Shown here: one piece after another, positions 45,003 to 53,753 of the stretch
Position numbering within the stretch: position 1 is the stretch's first letter
How the letters are laid out: each line of letters begins with the position of its first letter
Source: Caldilineaceae bacterium
GTDB taxonomy: Bacteria > Chloroflexota > Anaerolineae > Caldilineales > Caldilineaceae
Reading direction: 5' to 3'
Length of the DNA stretch: 64,000 nucleotides
Assembly: GCA_026645575.1 (NCBI GenBank)
Contig: JAPKMW010000001.1
Location: forward strand, 303,300-367,299
The notes under the pieces: generated by a model
The model's database searches: none
The model's input: the letters and a program-made list of their open reading frames with translations, nothing else
What the model was told of the DNA's origin: nothing
Program-made: the position numbers and the translations under genes

Positions 45003-48000
45003 ATGGTTAGAAAATTTGCGCAACCCCATCGCAGCCCGCGCTTCCACAGCTTTTTGTGGGGGGCAGGTGCACTTCTGTTAGCGATCCTTGCCCAACGTCA
45101 ACTATATGATAAGCAGATCGAGACGGCAAGCGTTCTTTTTGCTGTGGCTGCTTTGCTCTTTGTCTGGCCTTTCCGTGCGCAACTATGGTCGGCGATCCCG
45201 GTGGCTTCACAGTTGCACATTGGTGGCGGCGGTTTACTAAATTTGCTCTGGCGTTTGCTGCCGGGGGCGCTGGCGCTGGCCGCGGCCTACTGGTCGCTAC
45301 GCCTCTTCCAGGTCAATGTGCAAGAACCGAGCGTGCGTGCCTGGTGGTTGCACATTGCCAGTCTCCTGCTTATCTTGCTCTTTGCCTTTCTGCTGGACTG
45401 GGGCGCGCCACGCGAACCGGCGGCGCTGACCATTGCCGAAGAGGAGGAAAGTGGCGCCGCGGGGCGCTGGCATTGGTGGTCGATTGGTAGCTTGCTTGTC
45501 ATCACACTGCTGGCGATCTTTATGCGCCTCTGGCAATTTGCTGAAATTCCTTTTGGCACCTGGTATGATGAGGCCGAAGCGGGCTTACTGGCGTTGCGCA
45601 TCTTGGAAAACGAAAATTACCGGCCGATCTTTGAAGGGTCGATCAACATGCCGGCCCACTACCTCTATCTCATCACCTTTTTCTTTCACTATGTTGAGAT
45701 TTCCACCCAATCTATTCGCTTGGTGAGTGTGGTGATGGGGGTGGCGATGGTGGGGGCTGCTTACTTGGTTGGGCGTGAACTTTTGGGTGGACGGCTGTGG
45801 GGGCTGGCGTTGGCCTTTCTTGTGGCGGTGTCGCGCTGGGCCGTCAATTTTAGCCGCATTGGTATGTACAACATTAGCACCCCCCTTTTTGAACTACTGA
45901 CCATCGGGTTGCTCTTGCGCGCTTTTCGCCGGGGGCGCTATCTCGATTATGCGTTGGCTGGATTGTCACTGGGGTTGGGTCTCTGTTTTTATGTGGCGTT
46001 TCAACTCTTTGTCGGCGTGATTCTGCTCTTTTATCTCTTTACTAGTTTGGTGCAACGGGGCTTTTTGCGGCGAACCTGGTCAGGCTTGCTGCTGGTGCTG
46101 GTGACGGCAGCGTTGGTGGTGATGCCCATCGTTGTCTTTGCCAACCTCAAATCCGATATCTATTTTGCCCGCACTAACCGCACCTCGATCTTTGCCGAAA
46201 AGACGCCACAGGCAGAATTGCCGCCGCTCTTGCAACAAACTTGTCCCCAACTGCCGGGCGAGTGGGCAAACCGCTGCGAACGGCTCCCAATGGTATTGGA
46301 AAATGCCCGCAAACATCTCTTGATGTACAACTATCGCGGCGACCCGAATGGCCGTCACAACCTGCCGGGCGAGCCGATGCTCGATAATATCATGGCAGCG
46401 CTGCTGGTGGTCGGGGTGGGCCTCTGTCTTATCCGTTTCTGGCGACCGCGTACGATGCTGCTTTTGCTGTGGCTGGGGGTGATGCTCCTTGGCGGGATTC
46501 TTTCGCTTGGCTTTGAAGCGCCCCAATCGCTGCGGTCGATTGGCACCTTGCCGGCGGTCTACTTACTGGCGCTGGCGCCACTCTATGCCCTGCAACGCGC
46601 CTGGATCAAGAGCGGCGGTCAAGCAAACTCGCCCTTCTTTGTCCTGCCGCTCTGTGGCCTGCTGCTTTGGAGTGGGTACAGTAACTTCTACACCTATTTC
46701 TACCGCCAGGCGACCGATTTTGCCAGTTGGAATGCCTTTTCCACCCCGGAGTCGATTACGGCCAAGCTGTTGACCAACCTGGATGATCAGACCGAAGCCT
46801 ACGTGATCGCCTATTTCCACGGTCACCCGGCGATTAACTTTCTGGCGCGCGGGACGCGCTCCTATCAACGGCTAGAGACCACTGATCACCTACCGTTGGC
46901 CTGGCCGAATGATAAGAATGTTGCGCTCATCATGAATGCCGACAGCCGTTCGCTCTTTGAAGAGGCCAAGCATTACTACCCGACCGCTCATTTTGAGGAA
47001 ATCGGTTCGGCGAGCGGTGGCCCGCCGGTGGTCTACTATGCCTATCTAACCCGCGATGATCTGCTGAATGCCCAGGGCTTGCAGGCGCGCTATTACGGCA
47101 ATGAAAGCTGGGCGGACGCTCCCATTTTGGAACGCAAAGAATTGATGATCACTGCCGATTGGTCAAGTCAACCGCCGGTGCCGCGCCCCTTCTCGGTTGA
47201 ATGGGACGGCGTGTTGAATGTCACCGATTATGGCCCGCACCAATTTTTTATCCAGGCGCCGGCCTATGCCGAACTGTACATCGGCGAACAGCAGGTGTTG
47301 ACTGGCACCGGCGAGTTGAGTGGCGCTCTGCTCCTGGCCGAAGGGAAACATACCATGCGCCTACGCGCCGTGGGCGGCGCCGGCCCCCTCAGCTTTTCCT
47401 GGCGCCCGCCCGATCGCGGGCCGGAACTGATTCCCTCATCGGCCTTGTATGTGCCGCCTGTCACCAGCAACGGTCTACTAGGTAAATTCTATGCTAATGG
47501 CAACTGGGAAGGCGATCCGGTGCTGGAACGGATTACGCCCTCCCTCAATCTCTATTTCCATATTCCCACCCTGCCCCGCCCCTACACCGTTGAGTGGAGT
47601 GGCAAAATTGCCATTCCCCAGAGTGGCAGCTATCGCTTCGGGTTGGAATCCATTGACGAGTCGTCATTGGAAATCAACGGGCAGCCGGTTGTTAGCACCC
47701 AAGTGCCGAATGAGTACCGTGAAGGGGCTATTGAGCTGACGAGTGGTTTGCATGATGTGCGCCTTCGCTATGCCGACCGCACCGATCATACCCATATCAA
47801 TTTCTACTGGGTGCCCCCCTTTGCCGGTCAGCAACCGGTGCCTTCAGAAGTACTCTTCCCCCCCCAAGCGAACTATGAGCGGGTAGCCTTGCCCAATGTC
47901 ACCCAACTGGTCTTCAACCCCAACGCACCGGCGCCGCCCACGGTCAGTAGCGCGCCTTTGAGCGGGATTGCACGTGCGGTCGCGGTTGGGCTGAATCAAC

Positions 48001-48755
48001 CCAAAGGCATTGCTGTCGGTCCCGATAATCGCCTCTATGTGGCTGACACGGGTAACAAGCGCGTCATCATCTTGCAGCCGGATGGCACGATCATTGGCGA
48101 ACTGCAAGGGACAGCGCCCTTTGCCGAACCGTTCGACCTTGCCGTCGGGCCGGATGGCAAGGTTTATGTCCTGGATCCAGCGCTGGAGCGCATTAGTATC
48201 TTTGACCGGGATGACACCTACCTGGGTGACTTGCCGGCTGATCCGGCTATGGTAGGCCGTTCGCGTGGGATTCATGTGGATCGTGATGGGCGCATTTGGG
48301 TTGCCAACACTGCCGGCGGGCGCGTGGTCGCCTTGGATGGCAATGGGAACCTGCTGTTGGGCATTCCGGTCTGGCCGGGCAATGACAGTCAGCCGGTCGA
48401 TGTGGCGGTGGGGGTGGATGGGTCGATCTTTGTCACCGATGCCGGCTTGAACAAGCTGGTGCAATTTGATCCCGGCGGCCGCCGCCTGTTGGCTTGGGAT
48501 ATTCCGGTCGCCAACACGATTGATGCCAGCCATCTGGCCGTCGATGGCGCCGGCTATCTCTACCTGAGCAAGCCGGAACCCTTCCTGGTGAGCCAATTAT
48601 TACCCAGCGGCGAACTGGTGGGTGACTGGTCGGCTATACCGCCGGGAGGTGGGCCAGCGAAGCCAATCGGCATTGCCGTCGATAGCAGCGGGCGGGTCTG
48701 GTATGTCGATACGATTGGCGGGATGGTCTATGTGATCGAGCCGGATGTGGGGTGA
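45003..48755 (+). CDS. GT-C membrane glycosyltransferase with two PA14 domains and NHL repeats
   Basis: I prefer the ATG at 45003 (MVRKFAQPH), with AGGTG upstream; a GTG at 44991 is also in frame. The 1250-residue protein has a GT-C core (residues ~10-640) with catalytic-loop motif GTWYDEAEAGLLAL and NMPAHYLYLI. Two PA14-like domains follow, at about 680-810 (LQARYYGNESWADAP) and 820-950 (LLGKFYANGNWEGDP). NHL repeats fill ~980-1250 (GIAVGPDNRLYVADTGNKRV, DLAVGPDGKVYVLDPALERI). PA14 domains commonly bind carbohydrates, so the enzyme appears to carry its own glycan-recognition modules outside the membrane. It ends one base before the convergent pyrK-like gene. Confidence 0.87.
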   Translation: MVRKFAQPHRSPRFHSFLWGAGALLLAILAQRQLYDKQIETASVLFAVAALLFVWPFRAQLWSAIPVASQLHIGGGGLLNLLWRLLPGALALAAAYWSLRLFQVNVQEPSVRAWWLHIASLLLILLFAFLLDWGAPREPAALTIAEEEESGAAGRWHWWSIGSLLVITLLAIFMRLWQFAEIPFGTWYDEAEAGLLALRILENENYRPIFEGSINMPAHYLYLITFFFHYVEISTQSIRLVSVVMGVAMVGAAYLVGRELLGGRLWGLALAFLVAVSRWAVNFSRIGMYNISTPLFELLTIGLLLRAFRRGRYLDYALAGLSLGLGLCFYVAFQLFVGVILLFYLFTSLVQRGFLRRTWSGLLLVLVTAALVVMPIVVFANLKSDIYFARTNRTSIFAEKTPQAELPPLLQQTCPQLPGEWANRCERLPMVLENARKHLLMYNYRGDPNGRHNLPGEPMLDNIMAALLVVGVGLCLIRFWRPRTMLLLLWLGVMLLGGILSLGFEAPQSLRSIGTLPAVYLLALAPLYALQRAWIKSGGQANSPFFVLPLCGLLLWSGYSNFYTYFYRQATDFASWNAFSTPESITAKLLTNLDDQTEAYVIAYFHGHPAINFLARGTRSYQRLETTDHLPLAWPNDKNVALIMNADSRSLFEEAKHYYPTAHFEEIGSASGGPPVVYYAYLTRDDLLNAQGLQARYYGNESWADAPILERKELMITADWSSQPPVPRPFSVEWDGVLNVTDYGPHQFFIQAPAYAELYIGEQQVLTGTGELSGALLLAEGKHTMRLRAVGGAGPLSFSWRPPDRGPELIPSSALYVPPVTSNGLLGKFYANGNWEGDPVLERITPSLNLYFHIPTLPRPYTVEWSGKIAIPQSGSYRFGLESIDESSLEINGQPVVSTQVPNEYREGAIELTSGLHDVRLRYADRTDHTHINFYWVPPFAGQQPVPSEVLFPPQANYERVALPNVTQLVFNPNAPAPPTVSSAPLSGIARAVAVGLNQPKGIAVGPDNRLYVADTGNKRVIILQPDGTIIGELQGTAPFAEPFDLAVGPDGKVYVLDPALERISIFDRDDTYLGDLPADPAMVGRSRGIHVDRDGRIWVANTAGGRVVALDGNGNLLLGIPVWPGNDSQPVDVAVGVDGSIFVTDAGLNKLVQFDPGGRRLLAWDIPVANTIDASHLAVDGAGYLYLSKPEPFLVSQLLPSGELVGDWSAIPPGGGPAKPIGIAVDSSGRVWYVDTIGGMVYVIEPDVG

Positions 48756-48756
48756 G

Positions 48757-49611
48757 CTAAACAATCTCTGTCAACGCCATCACCGGGCCATGTACACACG
48801 CCCGCGTGTATCCCGCATCGCGCACCGGTACCACACAAGCGAGGCAGGCGCCGACGCCACAAAGCAGATCCGCTTCGACCAACACTTGTGCAAAGGTGGC
48901 ATCGACCCGGAAGCGATGTTGGCGAATCAAGCTCGCCACGGTTGATAACTGTCCTTGTGGCAGCGCCACGCAAACTTGATCGGCCCACGGCGTCAGTTCG
49001 GCGATTTGAGTCGTCCACGCGTCATTGGTGGTTGCCTGCCGCACTTCGACCGGAATTGGTAGGAGTGGCGTTAAGGTGGTAATGGCCTCCACCGTCCCCT
49101 GCACCAGCAACGTGACGCGGCCACCGCGATCCAACATCACATCGTTCAACCCAAAGAGTAAGGGCGCCCGCGCCGCATCGGTTAACAAGAGCAGATTACG
49201 GCTGTTCGGTTGCAGCGTAAAGCCATGCCCCAACGGCCCCAGCAAGTTGATCGCTTGCCCCACCGGCTGTTGCAGCAGCCAGTCATAACCAGGGTCGCCA
49301 TTCAACGGCAAATAACACTCCCACGTATCGCCCTCTGCCGCTGTCAACCCCGGCCGCACAGTGACGCCAAAGAGGGGCCGGCGCAGATAGATCTGCCATT
49401 CGCTCCACCGCTCCGCCTCATTCTGCACCCCACAGCGCGCCAACCAATAGCGCCCATTGACCCCACCCGTCGCCAACCCGCTCGGCACTTTGAGCGATAG
49501 CAACGCACTCTCATTCAAGACGCGCGGCATTGCCGCCACCACTGCCGTGCGCGTCCCATCATCATTTGGCATTGGCAAAGGCGTAGTCGGGCTAACAGGA
49601 AATGTTGACAT
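48757..49611 (-). CDS. pyrK: PyrK-like electron-transfer flavoprotein (dihydroorotate dehydrogenase electron transfer subunit)
   Basis: The 284-residue protein has the ferredoxin-reductase layout of PyrK: an FAD-binding beta barrel at ~35-135, a nucleotide-binding domain at ~135-225, and a C-terminal [2Fe-2S] motif LLCGVGACLACVV followed by RACVHGPV. The four Cys are spaced as in PyrK. PyrK passes electrons from PyrD to NAD. A PyrD gene is not adjacent and the pyrCB genes are ~29 kb away, so the assignment rests on the Fe-S pattern alone; another small Fe-S flavoprotein role is possible. A TATACT box lies six bases before the ATG, which suggests a leaderless mRNA. The gene is convergent with the GT-C gene. 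Confidence 0.75.
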   Translation of the reverse strand: MSTFPVSPTTPLPMPNDDGTRTAVVAAMPRVLNESALLSLKVPSGLATGGVNGRYWLARCGVQNEAERWSEWQIYLRRPLFGVTVRPGLTAAEGDTWECYLPLNGDPGYDWLLQQPVGQAINLLGPLGHGFTLQPNSRNLLLLTDAARAPLLFGLNDVMLDRGGRVTLLVQGTVEAITTLTPLLPIPVEVRQATTNDAWTTQIAELTPWADQVCVALPQGQLSTVASLIRQHRFRVDATFAQVLVEADLLCGVGACLACVVPVRDAGYTRACVHGPVMALTEIV

Positions 49612-49617
49612 TGCAGT

Positions 49618-49623
49618 AGTATA
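49618..49623 (-). promoter_or_regulatory. -10 box of a leaderless pyrK promoter
   Basis: On the minus strand TATACT ends six bases before the ATG at 49611. No good -35 is visible. Confidence 0.4.
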
Positions 49624-49639
49624 CTGGATCTGCTATAGT

Positions 49640-49735
49640 ATAAGTAGGTAGACAGGTAAACAAGTAGACAGGTATACATGGAATAAGATGTATCTACCTG
49701 TGTACCTGTGTACCTGTGTACCTGTCTACCTATTT
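49640..49735. repeat. Palindromic octamer repeat (TACCTGTG/TAGACAGG units)
   Basis: Left units TAGACAGG, TAAACAAG, TAGACAGG and right units TGTGTACC (three times) and TGTCTACC have period 8. AGGTAGACAGGTA (49646-49658) is exactly complementary to 49719-49731. The element sits between the divergent pyrK and DUF58 genes. Confidence 0.9.
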
Positions 49736-49754
49736 TCACACATCAACAACGCTC

Positions 49755-51170
49755 ATGCAAGTTACTCGTTCGTTCTACCCACATTGGTTGCCGCGTTGGG
49801 CGGTGACAGCGCTCTGGAATCGGGGGCTGCCGGCTCAAGCGCGGATTGCCCATACGATGCTCTGGCCGTTGCTACTGGTGCCGCTGCTGCTCTTTAACCA
49901 ATTGGTGACGCCCCATCCCGTCTGGGTAGTGTTGCTGGTGACATTGGTGGGCCTCTATGCACTCGGTCTGTTCTGGGTGCGCGACCTGGCGCAGCGAGTC
50001 ACGCTCACGCGGCGGCGCACCGGTGTCCTGTTGGTGGCCGGCGATGAGTTGCATGAGGAATTCCAGTTGCAGAATGAGAGTATGCTGCCCGTCCTTTGGG
50101 CCGAATTTCTCGACCAATCGGATCTGCCGGATTACCAGCCGGGGCGGGTGGTTGGCTGTGGCGGCAACACGAGTTATCGCTGGAATGCCAAAATGACCTG
50201 TCGGCGGCGTGGCGTCTACCGCCTGGGGCCGCATCAATTGGTGTTGGGTGATCCCTTTCATCTCTTTACGCTGACCATTGATTTTCCCGAAAGTGAAACG
50301 GTGTTGATCTACCCGCGTGTATTGCATCTGCCGCCGGTGCAATTGCCGTTGGGTAGTACGACCGGCACGGCCCGGCGCCAACGCCCCCTCTTTGGCGCGC
50401 AGCCGGCCACCACCGTGCGCGACTACCAATCGACCGATAGCCTGCGCTATGTCCACTGGCCGATCACCGCCCATCGTGGTCAGCTAACGGTCAAAGAGTT
50501 GGAGACTGAGCCAAGCGGCGCTGTCTGGGTTGTGCTGGATCTCGACCAGGGCGTCCACCACGGCGAAGGCGATCTAGGGACGCTCGAATATAGCATCATC
50601 GTCGCCGCCAGTCTGACCGCTCAACTGATCAGTAGCAGTGATCAACGGGCCGTGGGTCTTTTCACCATTAGCGGTGGGCAGGTAAAGAAACAGATGGATG
50701 GTATGAGCGAAAGCGAAGACGCACTGGAAGTCATTACCCGGCAACCGCAAAGCGGACAGGCGCAACTCTGGGCGATCCTGGCCGCCTTGGCCCCGGTGCA
50801 GCCTGGTCGAACGCCGCTGGTGGAACTCTTGCGCACCGCCCGCGCCAGCTTGGGCCGCCGCTCAACCATTGTTTTGGTGACAGCGCGCCCGACCGCCTTG
50901 TTGCCGGAAGGCGACTGGCCGGCGCAACTGGTTCACCTGCAAGCGACGGGCGTGACCAGCACTGTCTGCTTGGTCAGCACCGAAGCGACGGGGCGCGACC
51001 AGGATGAGCCGATCCGCACGCTGTTGGCGCGTTACAACATTCCCGTCCAAAGCTTTGTCACCAGCGCCCAACTCCCGGCGGCCTTGACCTTCCGTCGCAC
51101 GCGCAAAGTGATCCGCTCAACGCCGACGGGAGGTGTTGTCACCTATGAGGAAGAAGTGGAAGTTGGGTGA
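49755..51170 (+). CDS. DUF58 domain protein
   Basis: I chose the ATG at 49755 (MQVTRSFYPHW); the longer frame reads into the octamer repeat. The 471-residue product has two adjacent membrane helices (about residues 35-70) and a beta-rich middle. A DUF58 core with the typical GTTRDY-like variant PATTVRDYQSTDSLRYVHWP lies near residue 220, followed by a von Willebrand A-like C-terminal part (WVVLDLDQG). DUF58 proteins usually work with a MoxR AAA ATPase and a TgpA-type transglutaminase. Only the latter is present, directly downstream. A 41-base hairpin separates the two genes. The function is not established. Confidence 0.85.
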   Translation: MQVTRSFYPHWLPRWAVTALWNRGLPAQARIAHTMLWPLLLVPLLLFNQLVTPHPVWVVLLVTLVGLYALGLFWVRDLAQRVTLTRRRTGVLLVAGDELHEEFQLQNESMLPVLWAEFLDQSDLPDYQPGRVVGCGGNTSYRWNAKMTCRRRGVYRLGPHQLVLGDPFHLFTLTIDFPESETVLIYPRVLHLPPVQLPLGSTTGTARRQRPLFGAQPATTVRDYQSTDSLRYVHWPITAHRGQLTVKELETEPSGAVWVVLDLDQGVHHGEGDLGTLEYSIIVAASLTAQLISSSDQRAVGLFTISGGQVKKQMDGMSESEDALEVITRQPQSGQAQLWAILAALAPVQPGRTPLVELLRTARASLGRRSTIVLVTARPTALLPEGDWPAQLVHLQATGVTSTVCLVSTEATGRDQDEPIRTLLARYNIPVQSFVTSAQLPAALTFRRTRKVIRSTPTGGVVTYEEEVEVG

Positions 51171-51176
51171 TTTTTT

Positions 51177-51217
51177 AGCCTGCTCGTAGCCGGTCACGGA
51201 CCGGCTACGAGCAGGCT
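51177..51217. repeat. Perfect 18-bp hairpin after the DUF58 gene
   Basis: AGCCTGCTCGTAGCCGGT (51177-51194) pairs exactly with 51200-51217 around CACGG. The apex reads GTCACGGAC, the complement of GTCCGTGAC seen in other hairpins here. Six T precede it and none follow, so it is not a normal terminator for the plus strand. Confidence 0.9.
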
Positions 51218-51259
51218 TAGACGTTACCGCAGTTCTTAATAGCCAATACTTAATATCTA

Positions 51260-53629
51260 ATGACCATTGCAACCGATTCACGCACAAACGAACTAGTAAT
51301 TGAAGAGCAGCGTCATCTGGTGTTGCGCGTGCTCGACTGGCTGATCACGCACTATCGACCCGACTTGGGCTGGTTGGTCTTTGGCGTCAGTGTGGCATTG
51401 GCGGCGTTACCGTCGCTCGGTGTGGGCGAAAATCGGGTGGCAGAGTTGCAGCGCATCCAAGTCGGCATTGATTGGGTCGGGCCAATGGCCGTCTTTGTTA
51501 CCTGGCTACTCTTGGGCTGGCGCAAAGCACGCCCCTTGACGCGCTGGCGTACCCTCAATTTCGTCTGGATGTTCCTCCTTCTGTTGCTAACCGGCGCCCT
51601 GGTGTTGAGTCAGGCGTTGGTTCGTTGGCTGCCCGGCCCGGTTGAATGGGGGACAACGATCTTGAACGGTAGCTGGGCGACGCTGGCCGGCCAGATGCTG
51701 CAAGATTGGATTGGTTTGGGAACGCGCTTCAGCCTCTGGTGGCAAGGGGTGCGCGCTGGTGGGGCGGCACAGGATAATTTGATCTTTGCGGCGGTGGCAG
51801 GGGCGCTCTTTTGGCTCTTCGGCGTGGCGACCGCGTTGTTGGTACGTCGTTATCGGCAAGGCTTGCCGGCGGCAGCGCCCTTGCTCTGGCTGCTAGGGAC
51901 GATTTTGCTCTACAGCGGCATCAATCGCGGGCTGATGGTGAGCGGTGTGCTGTTGGCTGTGATCCTCCATCTTTTGCTCGACCAACAGCGGCTGACCGAG
52001 CGGTGGGAACGGCTGCGCCTCGATTATAGCCCGGACTTGCGTTGGGATCGGCTGATGGTAGTGGCGATTGCAACCTCGGCGCTCTTTGTCACCGCTGCGC
52101 TCATGCCAAATCTCTATAGCCAGACATTGGTCAGTCGTTACTATGGTTGGGTGGCGCCGGTTGACAAAGCATTGGAAGCGTTACAAGGTCGGCTCTTTCC
52201 CGATCTGGCCGGTGTTTCCCGCTTGCATGGACGGGGCGGCGCGGCTGGGTTGCCCAATGCCTTTCTGCTGGGTGGCGGCGGCGAGTTGGGGCAGAATGTA
52301 GTCATGCAGGTGCGCACCAACGATTCGATTGGCTATGAGGGCTACCCCTACGAAATGATGGGGCCGCCCCCTGGTCATTACATGCGCGGCGCGACCTTGA
52401 CCCGCTATGACGGCCAGGGGTGGAGCAACCCTGATCGCACAACGCGCCTCCCCGAAGTAGCCAATGAGCGGTGGAGTGAAGCGCCCACCGCTGGTCGCAA
52501 ACTATTGGTGCAGAGCGTAACGCTCTTTGCCAGCGCCTCCATTCTCTATGCTGCGCCAGAACCGCTGGAGCCGGGGGTTGATTATCAGGCCGAAGTGCGC
52601 GCCGATGGCGATCTGGTGGCGATCTGGCAACGGGCGCGCACCTATACGGTTATCTCCAACATTCCGGCTGTGAGTGAAGAGATGCTGGCGCGCGAACCGG
52701 CTTGGGGGGCGGAGCGACCACTACCGCCGGGGTATGAAACCCACTTGGAACTGCCTGATACGATCACCGAGCAGACGCGTCAACTGGCGATGGACTTGAC
52801 GGCGAACGAGCCAACCCCCTTTGCCAAAGCCCGCGCCATCGAGCGTTTTTTGCGTCAGTACGAGTATGATCTAAATGTGCCGCCGCCGCCGACCGATGTG
52901 GTCGATATTGTCGATTACTTCCTCTTTGACCTTCAGCGCGGCTATTGTGACTATTATGCGTCGGCCTTTATTGTGTTGGCGCGCCTGGCCGGCTTGCCGG
53001 CGCGCTTTGCCACTGGGTACGCCCCCGGCTATTGGAATGAGGTGGAGTTGCTCTGGGTTGTCACCGAAGAGCAAGCCCATTCTTGGCCCGAAGTCTACTT
53101 CCCCACCTACGGCTGGGTGCCTTTTGAGCCGACAGCCGGTCGCAGTGAACTGACCCGGATTGGTTTTGATCCTTCGACCAGTGCTGTTCCTGCCCCATCC
53201 CGCCCGCTACCGGCCGCCTCGACCACGCCGCGCACTGGGTTTACCTGGAACTGGCAAATGCTGATTTGGCTTGCACTGGCAGTTGCCCTGGTCTGGGCCG
53301 GCTGGAATGGCTGGCAGCGCTGGCGCCAACGCAACGAAGATCCGTGGCTGGCGCTCCTCCAATGGGGCCGCCGCTTGGGCCGTCCACTGGCCGCCGGCGA
53401 AACCGTGCTAGAGTATGGCGACGCCCTGGCTGCCCATGTCATTGCCCAGCAACAGCAGATGCCGGATGCCGGGCGCGTCGCCGCACGCGAGATTCTTGCC
53501 CTGAGTCAGCAGGTCAACGCCCTACGGTACGCCTCGGCCGCGTTGCGGACCCAGGCCACAACCCAAATCAGCGAACATTGGCTCCGGCTACGCGGCTATT
53601 TGCCCCAATTACAGGCGCGGCGATCGTGA
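51260..53629 (+). CDS. TgpA-type membrane transglutaminase-like protein
   Basis: The 789-residue protein has six or so N-terminal membrane helices (to about residue 300), a long outer loop, and a transglutaminase-like domain at ~500-640. That domain has the candidate nucleophile Cys in GYCDYYAS (about 563), His in EQAHSWPEVYFP (about 607) and an acidic residue in GWVPFEPTA (Glu, about 623), where an Asp is found in many relatives. A single helix at ~675 and a DUF4129-like tail follow. The layout is that of TgpA, which pairs with DUF58 and MoxR proteins. It probably modifies or cross-links surface proteins or peptides outside the membrane. Confidence 0.88.
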   Translation: MTIATDSRTNELVIEEQRHLVLRVLDWLITHYRPDLGWLVFGVSVALAALPSLGVGENRVAELQRIQVGIDWVGPMAVFVTWLLLGWRKARPLTRWRTLNFVWMFLLLLLTGALVLSQALVRWLPGPVEWGTTILNGSWATLAGQMLQDWIGLGTRFSLWWQGVRAGGAAQDNLIFAAVAGALFWLFGVATALLVRRYRQGLPAAAPLLWLLGTILLYSGINRGLMVSGVLLAVILHLLLDQQRLTERWERLRLDYSPDLRWDRLMVVAIATSALFVTAALMPNLYSQTLVSRYYGWVAPVDKALEALQGRLFPDLAGVSRLHGRGGAAGLPNAFLLGGGGELGQNVVMQVRTNDSIGYEGYPYEMMGPPPGHYMRGATLTRYDGQGWSNPDRTTRLPEVANERWSEAPTAGRKLLVQSVTLFASASILYAAPEPLEPGVDYQAEVRADGDLVAIWQRARTYTVISNIPAVSEEMLAREPAWGAERPLPPGYETHLELPDTITEQTRQLAMDLTANEPTPFAKARAIERFLRQYEYDLNVPPPPTDVVDIVDYFLFDLQRGYCDYYASAFIVLARLAGLPARFATGYAPGYWNEVELLWVVTEEQAHSWPEVYFPTYGWVPFEPTAGRSELTRIGFDPSTSAVPAPSRPLPAASTTPRTGFTWNWQMLIWLALAVALVWAGWNGWQRWRQRNEDPWLALLQWGRRLGRPLAAGETVLEYGDALAAHVIAQQQQMPDAGRVAAREILALSQQVNALRYASAALRTQATTQISEHWLRLRGYLPQLQARRS

Positions 53630-53677
53630 ATAGTTGGCTGCATCATTATCCCTATTTCATGAAGTGATTCAATAGAA

Positions 53678-53726
53678 GATTGAGAGAGTCAGAGATTTAG
53701 TCAGGAAATTTCTGACTCTCTCAATC
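53678..53726. repeat. Palindrome with AATCTCT-type unit
   Basis: GATTGAGAGAGTCAGA (53678-53693) is exactly complementary to 53711-53726. The outer unit GATTGAGAGA matches those at 11937 and, in part, 25426. Confidence 0.85.
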
Positions 53727-53753
53727 CCTCCTCAACCGATAAGGAGCTTATCT

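Noticed and set aside
27583..48755. Archaeal origin of the YYY/Agl23-like genes by recent transfer
   Set aside because: Composition and codon use appear like the neighbours, and these families are well known in Chloroflexota; shared ancestry is enough.
49640..49735. Octamer repeats considered as a CRISPR-like array
   Set aside because: Units are eight bases without unique spacers, and the two halves are complementary, so this is a tandem palindromic repeat.
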